36,781 nucleotides of DNA from Fibrobacter sp. (GTDB taxonomy: Bacteria > Fibrobacterota > Fibrobacteria > Fibrobacterales > Fibrobacteraceae): contig JAFVGH010000156.1 of assembly GCA_017475045.1 (NCBI GenBank), forward strand, positions 1 to 36,781, in the 5' to 3' direction. This document shows, piece after piece, positions 16,487 to 25,372 of the stretch. The translations under genes were made by a program, and so were the position numbers. The stretch's first letter is position 1. Each line of letters opens with the position of its first letter. The notes beneath the pieces are model-generated. The model worked only from the letters and a program-made list of their open reading frames with translations, was not told the DNA's origin and did not search any database.

Positions 16487-19400
16487 ATGAATTACCGTAT
16501 CATTACATCAGCGGTCTTGGCACTTTCGCTTTCTTCATTCGCCGGCCAGGCCTACTTTATCTTCAAGAAGGACTCCACCTACACGGCGGGGCTCCTGGGA
16601 ATCGATTCCCTCAATTTCCCGAAGGACCGTCGTGGCGAGACGGACTCCCTGTTCATTGCGGGCTATGGCCTCAAGGCCTTTGACCGGGTGCCCCTGGCCA
16701 ATACCGAGGTGTCTTTCAAGACGGACTATTACGATGCCGAAAAGCTGTCTGTAAATGTCCAGTCCGGCCCTCGTGTCGGCAGTTTCCTGTTCTATCTGAG
16801 AGATGTGGAATACATCGACTTTGTCAAGATGAACAGCAAGAGCGATACCGACGGCGACGGGCTTTCCGATGTAGATGAAATGTACAAGATCGGAACCAAC
16901 CCCCGCATGACCGATACCGACGGTGACGGCTACAATGACGGCACCGAGATGAACCTGTTCAACCCTCAGAACCCGACGGTGTGGAACCCCAACGTGGCGG
17001 ACTTGCCCAAGCTGGAAGTGACCATGACCATGACGCCTTCTGTGACGCTGACCCGTACCACCAGCACCGGGATCACCAAGTCCACCACCATTTCCGAAGG
17101 GGAAGCGGTGCAGACTACGACAGGCGTGAGCAATAGCGAGACCCGGTCGGCCTCCCTGATGCACGCCTGGAGTGTCGGTATCCAGGGCGGTTACGCTTCT
17201 TCCAGTCCCACGTTCCTGGTGAATGTGGGCTATAACGGAAGCTACACGACTAGCACGGGCCACACCATGACGGAGAGCCAGTCTAGTTCCATCACCAGGA
17301 ACTACAACCAGGCTATCACCGAGGCCATGACCCAGGGCGAGTCCATTACGGGTGGCTCCATCAGCATGCAGGCCCGTATTACCAATACGGGGAAGGTGGC
17401 CTATACTATCGGAAACCTGCTCTTGAATGCCAGTACCTATACGCCTTCCGGCGATATCCAGATTATCGCTGAACTTGCGGTAGGTGACGGGGCGGGCGAG
17501 GACAAGTGGACCAATATCACCCTTGCTCCCGGTGAATCCAAGGATTTGCAGTTCTGGAAGGGCGGGCTTCCTCTGGATGCTCTGACCAACCTGGTTTTCA
17601 ATCCGGGTGCCATATTCCTTTCGGCAAGTGCATTCAAGATCACTACCGAATATGACGGCAGGACCAGTGACTTTACCGAGGCCTACACCAAGGCGTCGGC
17701 CAGTACGGCCCGGATTACCATCGACAACGGCGTATACTACGGAAACAGCACGGACCGTGTCCGCGAATACCGCGTATCTACCAATTTCCGGTATAACGAG
17801 GCGTACTCGGGCAAGGACGATTTCCACAAGCCGGTTTCCCTCTCCGAAATTCTGAACATCTTGAAGGTTCCCTTCCAGCAGGATTCCCTGAAGGTGGGTA
17901 ACGAAGTCCGCTATGGCCTCAAGAGCTTGGGCGACCTTTCTTATGCCACGGCAGACGGCGATACGGCCTGCTGGTTCGTGTCCATCGTGAAGGCTTCGGA
18001 CCCTACGGTGGCCATTGTCCGCTCTCTGCAGATTGGCAGTTTTAATATGGATAGCGTGATCGTGGGTGCCGGAGACCAGGTGCAGTTCATGTACAATGAG
18101 GACCGTGACCACGACCACGTGCCCGCCAGCATGGAAAATATGCTGGGCATCAGCGACGAGAAGGTGGATAGCGATGGCGACCAGGTTCCCGATTTCGATG
18201 AAATCAACGGCTGGACTAAGATTGCCTACACCTATGACAGCGTCAGCGTGCCCATGCTGAGGGCCGGTGTTTGCGAAACAACGGATACCATGATGGTCAA
18301 GGTGGACTCCAAGCACAAATACTGCTTTGTCTATCACCATCAGGGAGCCAAGTACGATATCTCGGTGCCCTGCAGGGACCTGGAGCTTAGCAGTGTTGGT
18401 GCCCAGTGCTTCCGTCCATACACCATCAAGTATATCAAGCCGGAACATGTCAGGGGCTACGATACCGTGGCGGTGGTTGTGGATTCTGCAGAGGTGGGGC
18501 CCTTCTTTACCAACCCTGCCCTGAAGGATACCGACGGCGACGGCCTTGAGGACAATGTGGACCCGAATCCCAATGTCCGTGAGGTTTCTACCAAGTCCAA
18601 TATCGCAAAGATTGCGGTTCACGACATTTCCGAGGGTAAGGATGTGGCCGTGGCAAGGAGCTGCCGCATGGAAGGCCTGCTCTGCGTGGACTCCCTGTTT
18701 GTCACTGACTCCATCAGGGGCGCAAACGTTACGGTGAACGTCACTACGGTAGAACCCGTGAAGGTGAACGGCGGCATGAACGTGTACTCCGGCAATACCA
18801 GGGTGCCCGTGACTGCCGAAGGAATCAAGGGATCGGGAGCCGATGCGGTGGCCATGGTGTTCAAGTTCAGCGTGGCGAACCTGTCTGCGGCAAGCGCCGA
18901 CACCCTGAAGATGGTGGTGCACTCCGAAAAGGGTGATTCCACCACCTACCATCTGGTTCTCCGTTCCCTGATTACCGCCCCTACGGACTTGGTGCTGGGA
19001 CGCAACAGCGACCGGAATGCCATCATTCTGAACTGGGTGGCAAACAAGACCGACCCGAGAATCCTGGGTTACGTGGTTCTTCGCGCCGAAGGGGGCAGGA
19101 ACTACAACAACCCCTCCCTGACCAAGTACGTCATGGAGCCCACTACCGTAAAGCCCCAGGACGGCTATGCCCTGAGCAATGGTATCACTCTCGTGAAGGT
19201 GCTTGGCCCTAGCGAAGAAACTTTCACCGACAAGGTGGGTGGTGGTTCTCCCTACTACACCTACAGGGTGTATGCCTACGCCAAGGCGGGCAACACCTAT
19301 GTGTTCTCGAATGGCTCCAACGTGTCTACCCGGAGCGTGGGCCGTATCAAGTTCCAGTTCCAGATGACAGGACGCGGTACGGAATACCTGTGGCATTACA

Positions 19401-19915
19401 GCAAGGCCCATCGTGAGGACTTTGTGACGGACGCCATCTTCTACGAGGGCACCAACACCAGGAACGCTCCGATCCACCAGTACACCTACTACTTCTATGA
19501 AGGGGGCTCGGTAGGCGCAGGCAATACGATTATCTACGAGGAATGGACGGATCGCGACATGAATCATGACGACAATTCCGTACCGGGCGACCACACCATC
19601 TATTCTTACGAGATGGGCAGCCAGGGCATTACGCTCCAGCTGAAGGCGGCTGGCAAGGATTACGATATCCGGCCGAACCACAGCATCTTCTGGCCCTACG
19701 AGAACTTTGCCAAGGTGCTTAAGGGTTCCTCTGAAGTGACCCCGAACGCGAAGGACAAGAGCGTTCCCAAGCGGGATTTTGTCGAGCACAAGTTCAACTA
19801 CGGTGACCGCGGCATCGAATTCGACCCTGGGAACAACGGATGCGACAAGGATTGCGGTAGCGAACCCCATGCGGGCTATAAGTTCAAGTTCGACTACAAG
19901 TGGGTCGATGACTGA
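16487..19915 (+). CDS. Large secreted protein with anthrax-PA-like pore-forming domain
   Basis: 1142 residues. Signal peptide about 1-19. Residues 60-113 are a small beta module. Residues 119-153 hold two thrombospondin-3-type Ca sites (DTDGDGLSD, DTDGDGYND). Residues 175-412 resemble the pore-forming domain 2 of anthrax protective antigen and clostridial binary-toxin B: a long Ser/Thr-rich alternating stretch (about 178-275), then ARITNTGKVAYTIGNLLL (296-313; PA has IRYVNTGTAPIYNVLPTTSL) and STARITIDNG (406-415; PA has TTARIIFNGKD), followed by PVSLSEILNILKVPF (449-463; PA has MTLKEALKIAF). Further Ca-type motifs lie at 539-576 and 681-689. A fibronectin-like region (829-950) and an unrecognised C-terminal domain (952-1142) follow. 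PA14 and a furin-type site are absent, and no sorting domain was seen. GGAGG precedes ATG 16487. Confidence 0.85.
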   Translation: MNYRIITSAVLALSLSSFAGQAYFIFKKDSTYTAGLLGIDSLNFPKDRRGETDSLFIAGYGLKAFDRVPLANTEVSFKTDYYDAEKLSVNVQSGPRVGSFLFYLRDVEYIDFVKMNSKSDTDGDGLSDVDEMYKIGTNPRMTDTDGDGYNDGTEMNLFNPQNPTVWNPNVADLPKLEVTMTMTPSVTLTRTTSTGITKSTTISEGEAVQTTTGVSNSETRSASLMHAWSVGIQGGYASSSPTFLVNVGYNGSYTTSTGHTMTESQSSSITRNYNQAITEAMTQGESITGGSISMQARITNTGKVAYTIGNLLLNASTYTPSGDIQIIAELAVGDGAGEDKWTNITLAPGESKDLQFWKGGLPLDALTNLVFNPGAIFLSASAFKITTEYDGRTSDFTEAYTKASASTARITIDNGVYYGNSTDRVREYRVSTNFRYNEAYSGKDDFHKPVSLSEILNILKVPFQQDSLKVGNEVRYGLKSLGDLSYATADGDTACWFVSIVKASDPTVAIVRSLQIGSFNMDSVIVGAGDQVQFMYNEDRDHDHVPASMENMLGISDEKVDSDGDQVPDFDEINGWTKIAYTYDSVSVPMLRAGVCETTDTMMVKVDSKHKYCFVYHHQGAKYDISVPCRDLELSSVGAQCFRPYTIKYIKPEHVRGYDTVAVVVDSAEVGPFFTNPALKDTDGDGLEDNVDPNPNVREVSTKSNIAKIAVHDISEGKDVAVARSCRMEGLLCVDSLFVTDSIRGANVTVNVTTVEPVKVNGGMNVYSGNTRVPVTAEGIKGSGADAVAMVFKFSVANLSAASADTLKMVVHSEKGDSTTYHLVLRSLITAPTDLVLGRNSDRNAIILNWVANKTDPRILGYVVLRAEGGRNYNNPSLTKYVMEPTTVKPQDGYALSNGITLVKVLGPSEETFTDKVGGGSPYYTYRVYAYAKAGNTYVFSNGSNVSTRSVGRIKFQFQMTGRGTEYLWHYSKAHREDFVTDAIFYEGTNTRNAPIHQYTYYFYEGGSVGAGNTIIYEEWTDRDMNHDDNSVPGDHTIYSYEMGSQGITLQLKAAGKDYDIRPNHSIFWPYENFAKVLKGSSEVTPNAKDKSVPKRDFVEHKFNYGDRGIEFDPGNNGCDKDCGSEPHAGYKFKFDYKWVDD

Positions 19916-19919
19916 TAGC

Positions 19920-21782
19920 CTAACGGCTGAGCATCTTTCCGTTCAGCGTGGCGATCCAGTGCCTGTTCAAGGCCTTGGCCGGAATTTTCAGGGTTGTTGA
20001 ACCTGTCTGGATGCGGGTCTTGTACAACGTGGCGCCATTTAGGTCCACAAGGGCGAATGTGCCTCCCAAGTCCGTATGGATTTCAAGGTTTTTCCCGTTT
20101 ACGACGAAGTAGTTCGTTGGGGAAAGCCTGCTGAAGTCATCAAGGCGGATATCTTGGGTGGCATCCTTGTTCTGCTGGATCTTGTCCTTGCTTTGGGTGT
20201 TGTCGCCTTTGTCTTGTGTGTTATCATTTTTTTTGCTATCGTTTTGCCAGTCGGGAATGTGGATTACGGGTTCCGTTACAATGGGATTTGCCGGCTCTGA
20301 AAATCCCAATTGTTGGTCCATCCAAGCCATTCTTTCTTTCATTTTTTTGCGGAGGTGTTCCACTTCGCCGTCCCAGGTGGTGGCGTTGTAGCCGCCCATG
20401 GCCATTCCAAAGCCGCCACTGCTTTGGGTGCAGTATTTCATCGGTTCGGGGTCGGGATCGTTTTGACCACTTGCCTGTCCCAGATTAGGCCAGCGTTTGA
20501 AGTTCCTGTCGGCGGCATTTTTCAGGTAAGTCTTCATGGAATCCAGGTAAGCGTCCATGGTCTTGGTGTGCCATACGCCGCTGCGGAGTTCCGCCCAACG
20601 CTTTTTTAGTTCGCTTTGGTAATTGCTGTCTTTCCACATTTGGATAAGCCAGTTGGGAGCCTTTAGCGAACTGCCGCCCATGTTGAACCAGCCATTGTTC
20701 TGGCCACTTTTTTGGCTGTTTTCTATTTGCCAGCCCTCGACACTTGTGCTTCCGAAGCCGTTGTTTCCGCCACCCCACATGTTCCAGTTACCATTGCCAT
20801 TGTTATTGCCGTTTTCGGGTTGCGTTCCATTGCTCATGGCCAAGTTAAAGTCCCAGGGAGGGCCGAGAGTCACTTTGCCGCCCTTGCTGTCTTTGGGTTT
20901 GTGCAAAAAGAAGCTGCACCAGTAGGAATCGGCATTGTTGGTTAATTCTTCGTGTAAAACGTAATCTACGGCCGAACCCACGTCCACGAAATTCTCGTAC
21001 CCGCTGCCGTTACCACCGTTCTTGTACAATGCTTCAAGGTCGTTCAAGTATTTTTTCAGGTATGCTTCCTGTTCCTTCTGAATTTTTTCCTTCTTGGGGT
21101 AGTGCAGGATGACATTCAAGCCGTCGGATGTATTGAATCCTTCGTCGTTGATATCTCCGCTGCCTGCGCCTCCGGAGTTGGTCCCAGTCTTGTCGAAGGC
21201 CCAAATGTAACCGCCGGTAACATCGTCACCGCTAATGTCTGTATCTTTGAGTTTGCTCACGTCAACGCGGTACTTGTCCCGTTTGATTTTTTCAATAAGC
21301 ACGTACACGCCGCGGTATACGCCGTTGATGAACAGGTCAAAGTGCTTGGTGCGGGGGCTGTAGCGGCCCGCCTGCCTAAAAAACCAGTGGGCCAAAGCGT
21401 TCCTCATTAAGCTCTTGTCTACGTATGGGCCATGGAATACCCAGTCGTCGGAAGGCGGGAGCCCGAGCATGCTTACATCTATGCCTTCGCCAGTCGCATC
21501 ACGGACCTCTACGCTGTAACCAGGCTTGGGAAACAAGGCAGAAGATTGTCCGCGAACCTTGATGCCGATGTCGTATAGGGCGCCGCTTGCACTATCGGCC
21601 ACGGAGTTGGAGACCCCGTCCAGGACGCGCATTGTGGCGGGAATCTTTTCGGTGACATTCTTGTCAAGGCATTTTGCCTTGGTGTCGATGAAAATGATGG
21701 GAAGGTCGCAGGTCTGGGCCAGTGCAGTAGTGCAAAGGCTCAATGTGGCAAGACTAGCCAAAAAACGAAACGGGTTTGGCAT
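19920..21782 (-). CDS. CotH-kinase family secreted protein with T9SS-type sorting domain
   Basis: 620 residues. Signal peptide 1-22 (ALAQ). The CotH fold is marked by KVRGQSSALFPKPGYSVE, GPYVDKSLMRN (118-128), FDLFINGVYRGVYVLIEKIKRDK (148-170), GGYIWAFDK (190-198) and GPPWDFNLAMSN (307-318). CotH of Bacillus phosphorylates spore-coat proteins; in fibrolytic bacteria such proteins are common on the surface and their targets are unknown. An insert rich in Asn/Gly (about 320-365) and an Asp/Lys/Gln linker (about 510-545) precede a C-terminal sorting-type domain. AAGGAGGAGT (complement of 21791-21800) is a strong ribosome site. Its stop lies 4 bp from the PA-like gene's stop. Confidence 0.9.
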   Translation of the reverse strand: MPNPFRFLASLATLSLCTTALAQTCDLPIIFIDTKAKCLDKNVTEKIPATMRVLDGVSNSVADSASGALYDIGIKVRGQSSALFPKPGYSVEVRDATGEGIDVSMLGLPPSDDWVFHGPYVDKSLMRNALAHWFFRQAGRYSPRTKHFDLFINGVYRGVYVLIEKIKRDKYRVDVSKLKDTDISGDDVTGGYIWAFDKTGTNSGGAGSGDINDEGFNTSDGLNVILHYPKKEKIQKEQEAYLKKYLNDLEALYKNGGNGSGYENFVDVGSAVDYVLHEELTNNADSYWCSFFLHKPKDSKGGKVTLGPPWDFNLAMSNGTQPENGNNNGNGNWNMWGGGNNGFGSTSVEGWQIENSQKSGQNNGWFNMGGSSLKAPNWLIQMWKDSNYQSELKKRWAELRSGVWHTKTMDAYLDSMKTYLKNAADRNFKRWPNLGQASGQNDPDPEPMKYCTQSSGGFGMAMGGYNATTWDGEVEHLRKKMKERMAWMDQQLGFSEPANPIVTEPVIHIPDWQNDSKKNDNTQDKGDNTQSKDKIQQNKDATQDIRLDDFSRLSPTNYFVVNGKNLEIHTDLGGTFALVDLNGATLYKTRIQTGSTTLKIPAKALNRHWIATLNGKMLSR

Positions 21783-21918
21783 GGTGGAACACTCCTCCTT
21801 TTACCAATCCCAAAGAGAAAATACATTATTTTTGCGCCTGGTGATGTTAAATGTGGTTTACGATGGATTTTTTTACAATCGGTTCACGATTCTTTTCAGA
21901 AAATTGTACATTGTCAGT

Positions 21919-22440
21919 ATGGCGTCCATAATCGAATATAAGGGAAAAAGACCCGAGGTGGGGGAAAAGGTGTTCCTTGCCGAGGGTTCCAAGCTCATTG
22001 GCGATGTGAAGATAGGGGAGGATTCCTCTGTCTTTTACAATGCTGTCTTGCGTGGGGATATTGCCCCCATCGTGGTGGGCGAACAGACCAATATTCAGGA
22101 CAACGTGTCTATCCACGTCTCTACCGACGTTCCCGTTAAGATAGGGAACCGAGTCACAATAGGCCATAACGCTGTGATTCACAGCTGCACCATCGACGAC
22201 GATGTGCTGGTGGGCATGGGGGCTATCATCATGGACGGCGTCCATATCAAAAAGAACAGTATCGTAGGGGCGGGCACGTTGGTTACCCAGGGGCGCGAGT
22301 TTCCTGTGGGGTCCTTGATTGTGGGGTCTCCGGCCCATATTTCCCGTGCCGTTTCCGAAGAGGAACTGCATCACGTTCGAGAAGGCGTGGAACGCTACCT
22401 CGTCGTTAAGGACGAACTTTTGCAACAAGAAGAAAAATAG
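21919..22440 (+). CDS. Gamma-carbonic-anhydrase-like hexapeptide-repeat protein
   Basis: 173 residues from ATG 21919; the open frame extends upstream but only this start gives the family's usual N-terminus. Left-handed beta-helix hexapeptides run through most of the chain. R45 and D47, N59-Q60-D61, and the metal-ligand histidines H66, H83 and H88 match the YrdA/PaaY gamma-carbonic-anhydrase group. Enzymatic activity of this subgroup is often unproven. It abuts the lipid kinase gene (next ATG directly follows the stop), starting a run that continues to hemC. TACATTG lies 5 nt before the start, with no Shine-Dalgarno. Confidence 0.9.
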   Translation: MASIIEYKGKRPEVGEKVFLAEGSKLIGDVKIGEDSSVFYNAVLRGDIAPIVVGEQTNIQDNVSIHVSTDVPVKIGNRVTIGHNAVIHSCTIDDDVLVGMGAIIMDGVHIKKNSIVGAGTLVTQGREFPVGSLIVGSPAHISRAVSEEELHHVREGVERYLVVKDELLQQEEK

Positions 22441-23403
22441 ATGCTCAAGTTCCATTTTCTCATCAATCCTATCAGCGGCGGTGGCCAGGGGAAGGAAATT
22501 CAGAAGTACCTTCCCGAAATTATGGCATCCGAAGATTATAAGGAAGATGAATGGAAATCTGAATTTACCCAGATCGAGGGAATGAAGGAGCAGATCCAGC
22601 AGGCGTTGGAATCTACGGAAACATTGATTGCCGTAGGAGGCGATGGAACTGTTTCTGCGGTGCTTTCCACTATGCTTTTGGGCGGTTTTTCCCAGAAGGT
22701 AAAAATTGGACTGATTCCCCTGGGCACAGGAAACGATCTTGCCCGTGTATTGAATCTTTACAAACCCTATGTGGATCGAGGGCTGTTGTTCTTGGTGCGT
22801 AGGTTGGTGCGTGCGGTGGCAAGGCCTTTCGATATCTGGAAGGTGAATGGCCAATTTGCCTTGGCCAACTACTTTTCGGCAGGGATCGATGCCCGTATCG
22901 CTCACGACTTTAACTTGGATCGGGCTACTGGGGCTATTTCTTCCAGTTCCGTGGTGGCCAATAAGCTTCACTATGTGAAGCGGTTCTTTGCCGATAGGGA
23001 CTACATGCTCAAGAAAGGTACCCTGGTGTACTCAAACGCCTTTGGTGAGCGTGTTTCCCAGGATTTGTCGGAGCACAGGACTATCATTGTGGGGAACATC
23101 CCCAGCTTTGCCAGCGGGGCTAACCCCTTCTACCGTTCCAACATGGCCGACGGCCTCTTGGAAGTGGTGGACGTGCCCAACATGCATAATTTCTTGATGG
23201 CCATTGCCATTGGGAACCTTCCGTTAATCGGATTTATCTACAAGAAGTATTTCCTCAAGTCTAGAAAGGTCAGGTCCCTGGAACTCCATCTGGAACCGGA
23301 CGAGTTTTTGCAACTGGACGGAGAGGATTTGAGCGGTAAGGTGGGTGGTCGTGTGACCATCGAGTATGCCGCCCAGGTGAACATGCTGGCGTTGGATCCC
23401 TGA
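22441..23403 (+). CDS. Diacylglycerol/lipid kinase family protein (YegS/DgkB-like)
   Basis: 320 residues. NPISGGGQG near the N-terminus, GGDGT (66-70) and PLGTGND (93-99) are the nucleotide-binding motifs of the DAGK catalytic domain; LQLDGEDL near the end is the usual C-terminal motif. It would phosphorylate a diacylglycerol or related lipid at the inner membrane. It abuts the genes on both sides and its TGA shares a base with the lpxD ATG, so it probably belongs to envelope lipid metabolism together with lpxD and lpxC. Confidence 0.92.
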   Translation: MLKFHFLINPISGGGQGKEIQKYLPEIMASEDYKEDEWKSEFTQIEGMKEQIQQALESTETLIAVGGDGTVSAVLSTMLLGGFSQKVKIGLIPLGTGNDLARVLNLYKPYVDRGLLFLVRRLVRAVARPFDIWKVNGQFALANYFSAGIDARIAHDFNLDRATGAISSSSVVANKLHYVKRFFADRDYMLKKGTLVYSNAFGERVSQDLSEHRTIIVGNIPSFASGANPFYRSNMADGLLEVVDVPNMHNFLMAIAIGNLPLIGFIYKKYFLKSRKVRSLELHLEPDEFLQLDGEDLSGKVGGRVTIEYAAQVNMLALDP

Positions 23404-24443
23404 TGAGGCCTGTTCTTTTTTCTGCTGTCCTTGACTGGCTGCGTTCCGAAAAGTTCGTGGACGGAGCCTTTGCTGATGCTTTGGCGGAGATTTCCGATTT
23501 TCAGGTGACGGGCTTTGCCCCGCTCTCGACGGCGGGAGTGTCAGATGTGAGCTTTTGGGTTGGCGATAACTTCAAAAGCGATACCAACGTTCCGGGCTTT
23601 TCTGATTCTGTACTCTTGATGGTTTGTGCGGGAGTACTGTTTGTGCCTGTTGCCGTGGCGGAGTCCCATGAGGCGATGACGGCGCTGAAGGGGCGCCTGC
23701 CGAAGGTCCGTGCCTTAGTGCTTGTGGAAAACCCTCACCATGCCATGGTGGAATTTCTGAAGCGTTTCGTTGACGACGGCTCTGATGGTGCGGAGTCTCG
23801 TTCTGTTGCTGCAAGCGCCGTGATTCACCCTACGGCGGTAGTGGATGGCTCGGTAGGCGAGGGGTGCCGTATAGGCCCCAACTGCGTGGTGATGGCCGGT
23901 GCGAAATTGGGCCCGGGCTGCGTTCTGGAATCTTCCGTGACGGTGTACCCTCATGTGGAAATTGGTGAAGGTTGTATTTTCCAGGCGGGGGCGGTTATAG
24001 GTTCCCGTGGATTCGGCTTTTATGAATACAAGGGCGAGCGCCGCATGATTCCCCATCTGGCGGGGGTCCGCATAGGGAACCGCTGCAGCTTTGGCGCTAA
24101 CACGGTGGTGGCCGCAGGTTTTCTTACGCCTACTTCCATCGGAAACGACAGTCATTTTGATTCTATGGTCCAGATTTCCCACAACTGCAGGGTCGGCAAC
24201 CACGTGTTTATGGCATCCCAGTCCGCCTTGGCGGGGTCCGTCACCGTGGGGGATGGCTCGGAATTTGCAGGGGCAGCCAAGGTGGCGGACCATATCACCA
24301 TCGGCAAGAATGTTCGGGTTGCCGCCAAGGCGGGCGTCACCAGGAACATAGCCGACGGCAAGACCGTATCGGGATTCCCCGCTCTGGAAATAGACCTGTG
24401 GCGCCGTTGCATGGTCCGCCTGAAACAACTCGGGAAAAAGTGA
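23403..24443 (+). CDS. lpxD: UDP-3-O-acylglucosamine N-acyltransferase
   Basis: 346 residues. LpxD adds the second acyl chain from acyl-ACP in lipid A synthesis. An N-terminal uridine-binding domain (about 1-125) carries SDVSFW; the rest is a hexapeptide left-handed helix (IHPTAVVDGSVGEGCRIGPN, GSRGFGFYEYKGERRMIPH). The catalytic histidine is H260 in QISHN. Length is normal. It overlaps both neighbours by one base (TGATG), a sign of translational coupling. A lipid A pathway implies an outer membrane. Confidence 0.94.
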   Translation: MRPVLFSAVLDWLRSEKFVDGAFADALAEISDFQVTGFAPLSTAGVSDVSFWVGDNFKSDTNVPGFSDSVLLMVCAGVLFVPVAVAESHEAMTALKGRLPKVRALVLVENPHHAMVEFLKRFVDDGSDGAESRSVAASAVIHPTAVVDGSVGEGCRIGPNCVVMAGAKLGPGCVLESSVTVYPHVEIGEGCIFQAGAVIGSRGFGFYEYKGERRMIPHLAGVRIGNRCSFGANTVVAAGFLTPTSIGNDSHFDSMVQISHNCRVGNHVFMASQSALAGSVTVGDGSEFAGAAKVADHITIGKNVRVAAKAGVTRNIADGKTVSGFPALEIDLWRRCMVRLKQLGKK

Positions 24444-25372
24444 TGCCGGCTTGCAAGACCCTGGAATTCGCATCGCCCTCTTTGAGCTTTGGAAACGCAA
24501 GCGTCAAGGTGCAGCTCTTGCCTCGGGACCCGAACCGCGAACCCCGCGTCTCCTGGAATGTTGGTGGCAGGCTTCTGTACCGTACGGACCATCTTAAGCT
24601 TTTTGATAGCCTGGATTTCGAGGTACGCCGGACCACCATTTATCGGAGCGGCGATGATGGCAATTGTAGCGATGGCGCGGCAAGTGCGGGTAGCAGAAGT
24701 GTGGCCCTCGCCACGCCAGAACATTTGGCGCCGGTATTTTTGCTGTGGCCCGAGATGTCCTTTGATGTAGTTGTTGGCGATGGTACGAAAATTGTGTCAT
24801 GTGATGGTGCAAATCCCGTGCCGGAAATTCCCCTGATGGACGGCTCCGCTTTGCCCTTTTTCCTCGCTTTGCGTCGGGAAGCAGGTGTTCCTGAAGAAAT
24901 CCGTTTCTATGATGCTCTCGTGAAAAGGGAATGGAATTTATTTAATTCTGCGGGGGCAACCTACGGATATGTCCGTATCGAGCCTAGCGAGACCTTTGAA
25001 GTGGAATACCGCCTTGACCGACCGGATGTTTCGGGCGGTTTCAAGTCCTGTGCGGCCCTTTCGGTGTATGCCCCCGAAGACCTTTACAGCGTTTTCCAGG
25101 CCCGCACCTTCATTCTGGAGAATGACTACGAGCAGGCGCGGCAGGCAGGTCTTTTGGCTGGGGCTACGGAAAGCTGCGGTCTGCTTGTCAAAACTCCTGC
25201 GGACAAGACCCTTTACCGGATAGCCGAAGAACCTGCCATGCATAAAATTCTAGATTTGATTGGAGACCTGAGCTTTGCGCGCCCTGCGCTGCCTAAGGTC
25301 CGTATAGAAATTCTGAATGGCGGTCACGCTTGCCATCGGGAAATCTTGAAACAGGTTTTGTTGAAGGTCTGA
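24443..25372 (+). CDS. lpxC: UDP-3-O-acyl-GlcNAc deacetylase, divergent
   Basis: 309 residues from ATG 24443, which overlaps the lpxD stop; the frame extends upstream but within lpxD. LpxC is the zinc deacetylase that commits UDP-3-O-acyl-GlcNAc to lipid A. The protein is divergent but its key residues are in place: TPEHL (E93, H94), VPEIPLMDGSALPF, ARTF (T222), HKILDLIGD (H267, K268, D271) and NGGHA (H295). The region before the EHL motif (about 66-88) is longer and Gly/Ser-rich compared with E. coli. It is likely functional given the adjacent lpxD. Confidence 0.88.
   Translation: MPACKTLEFASPSLSFGNASVKVQLLPRDPNREPRVSWNVGGRLLYRTDHLKLFDSLDFEVRRTTIYRSGDDGNCSDGAASAGSRSVALATPEHLAPVFLLWPEMSFDVVVGDGTKIVSCDGANPVPEIPLMDGSALPFFLALRREAGVPEEIRFYDALVKREWNLFNSAGATYGYVRIEPSETFEVEYRLDRPDVSGGFKSCAALSVYAPEDLYSVFQARTFILENDYEQARQAGLLAGATESCGLLVKTPADKTLYRIAEEPAMHKILDLIGDLSFARPALPKVRIEILNGGHACHREILKQVLLKV

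Noticed and set aside
16535..19870. 1111-codon open frame on the minus strand
   Set aside because: It is the antisense shadow of the PA-like gene, which has a signal peptide, ribosome site and recognisable domains; the reverse translation shows no domain and an odd His/Val/Gly composition.
19920..21782. CotH protein as the enzymatic (A) component for the PA-like pore
   Set aside because: It is convergently transcribed, has its own sorting domain and kinase motifs, and shows nothing resembling a PA-binding or ADP-ribosylating domain; adjacency alone is not enough.
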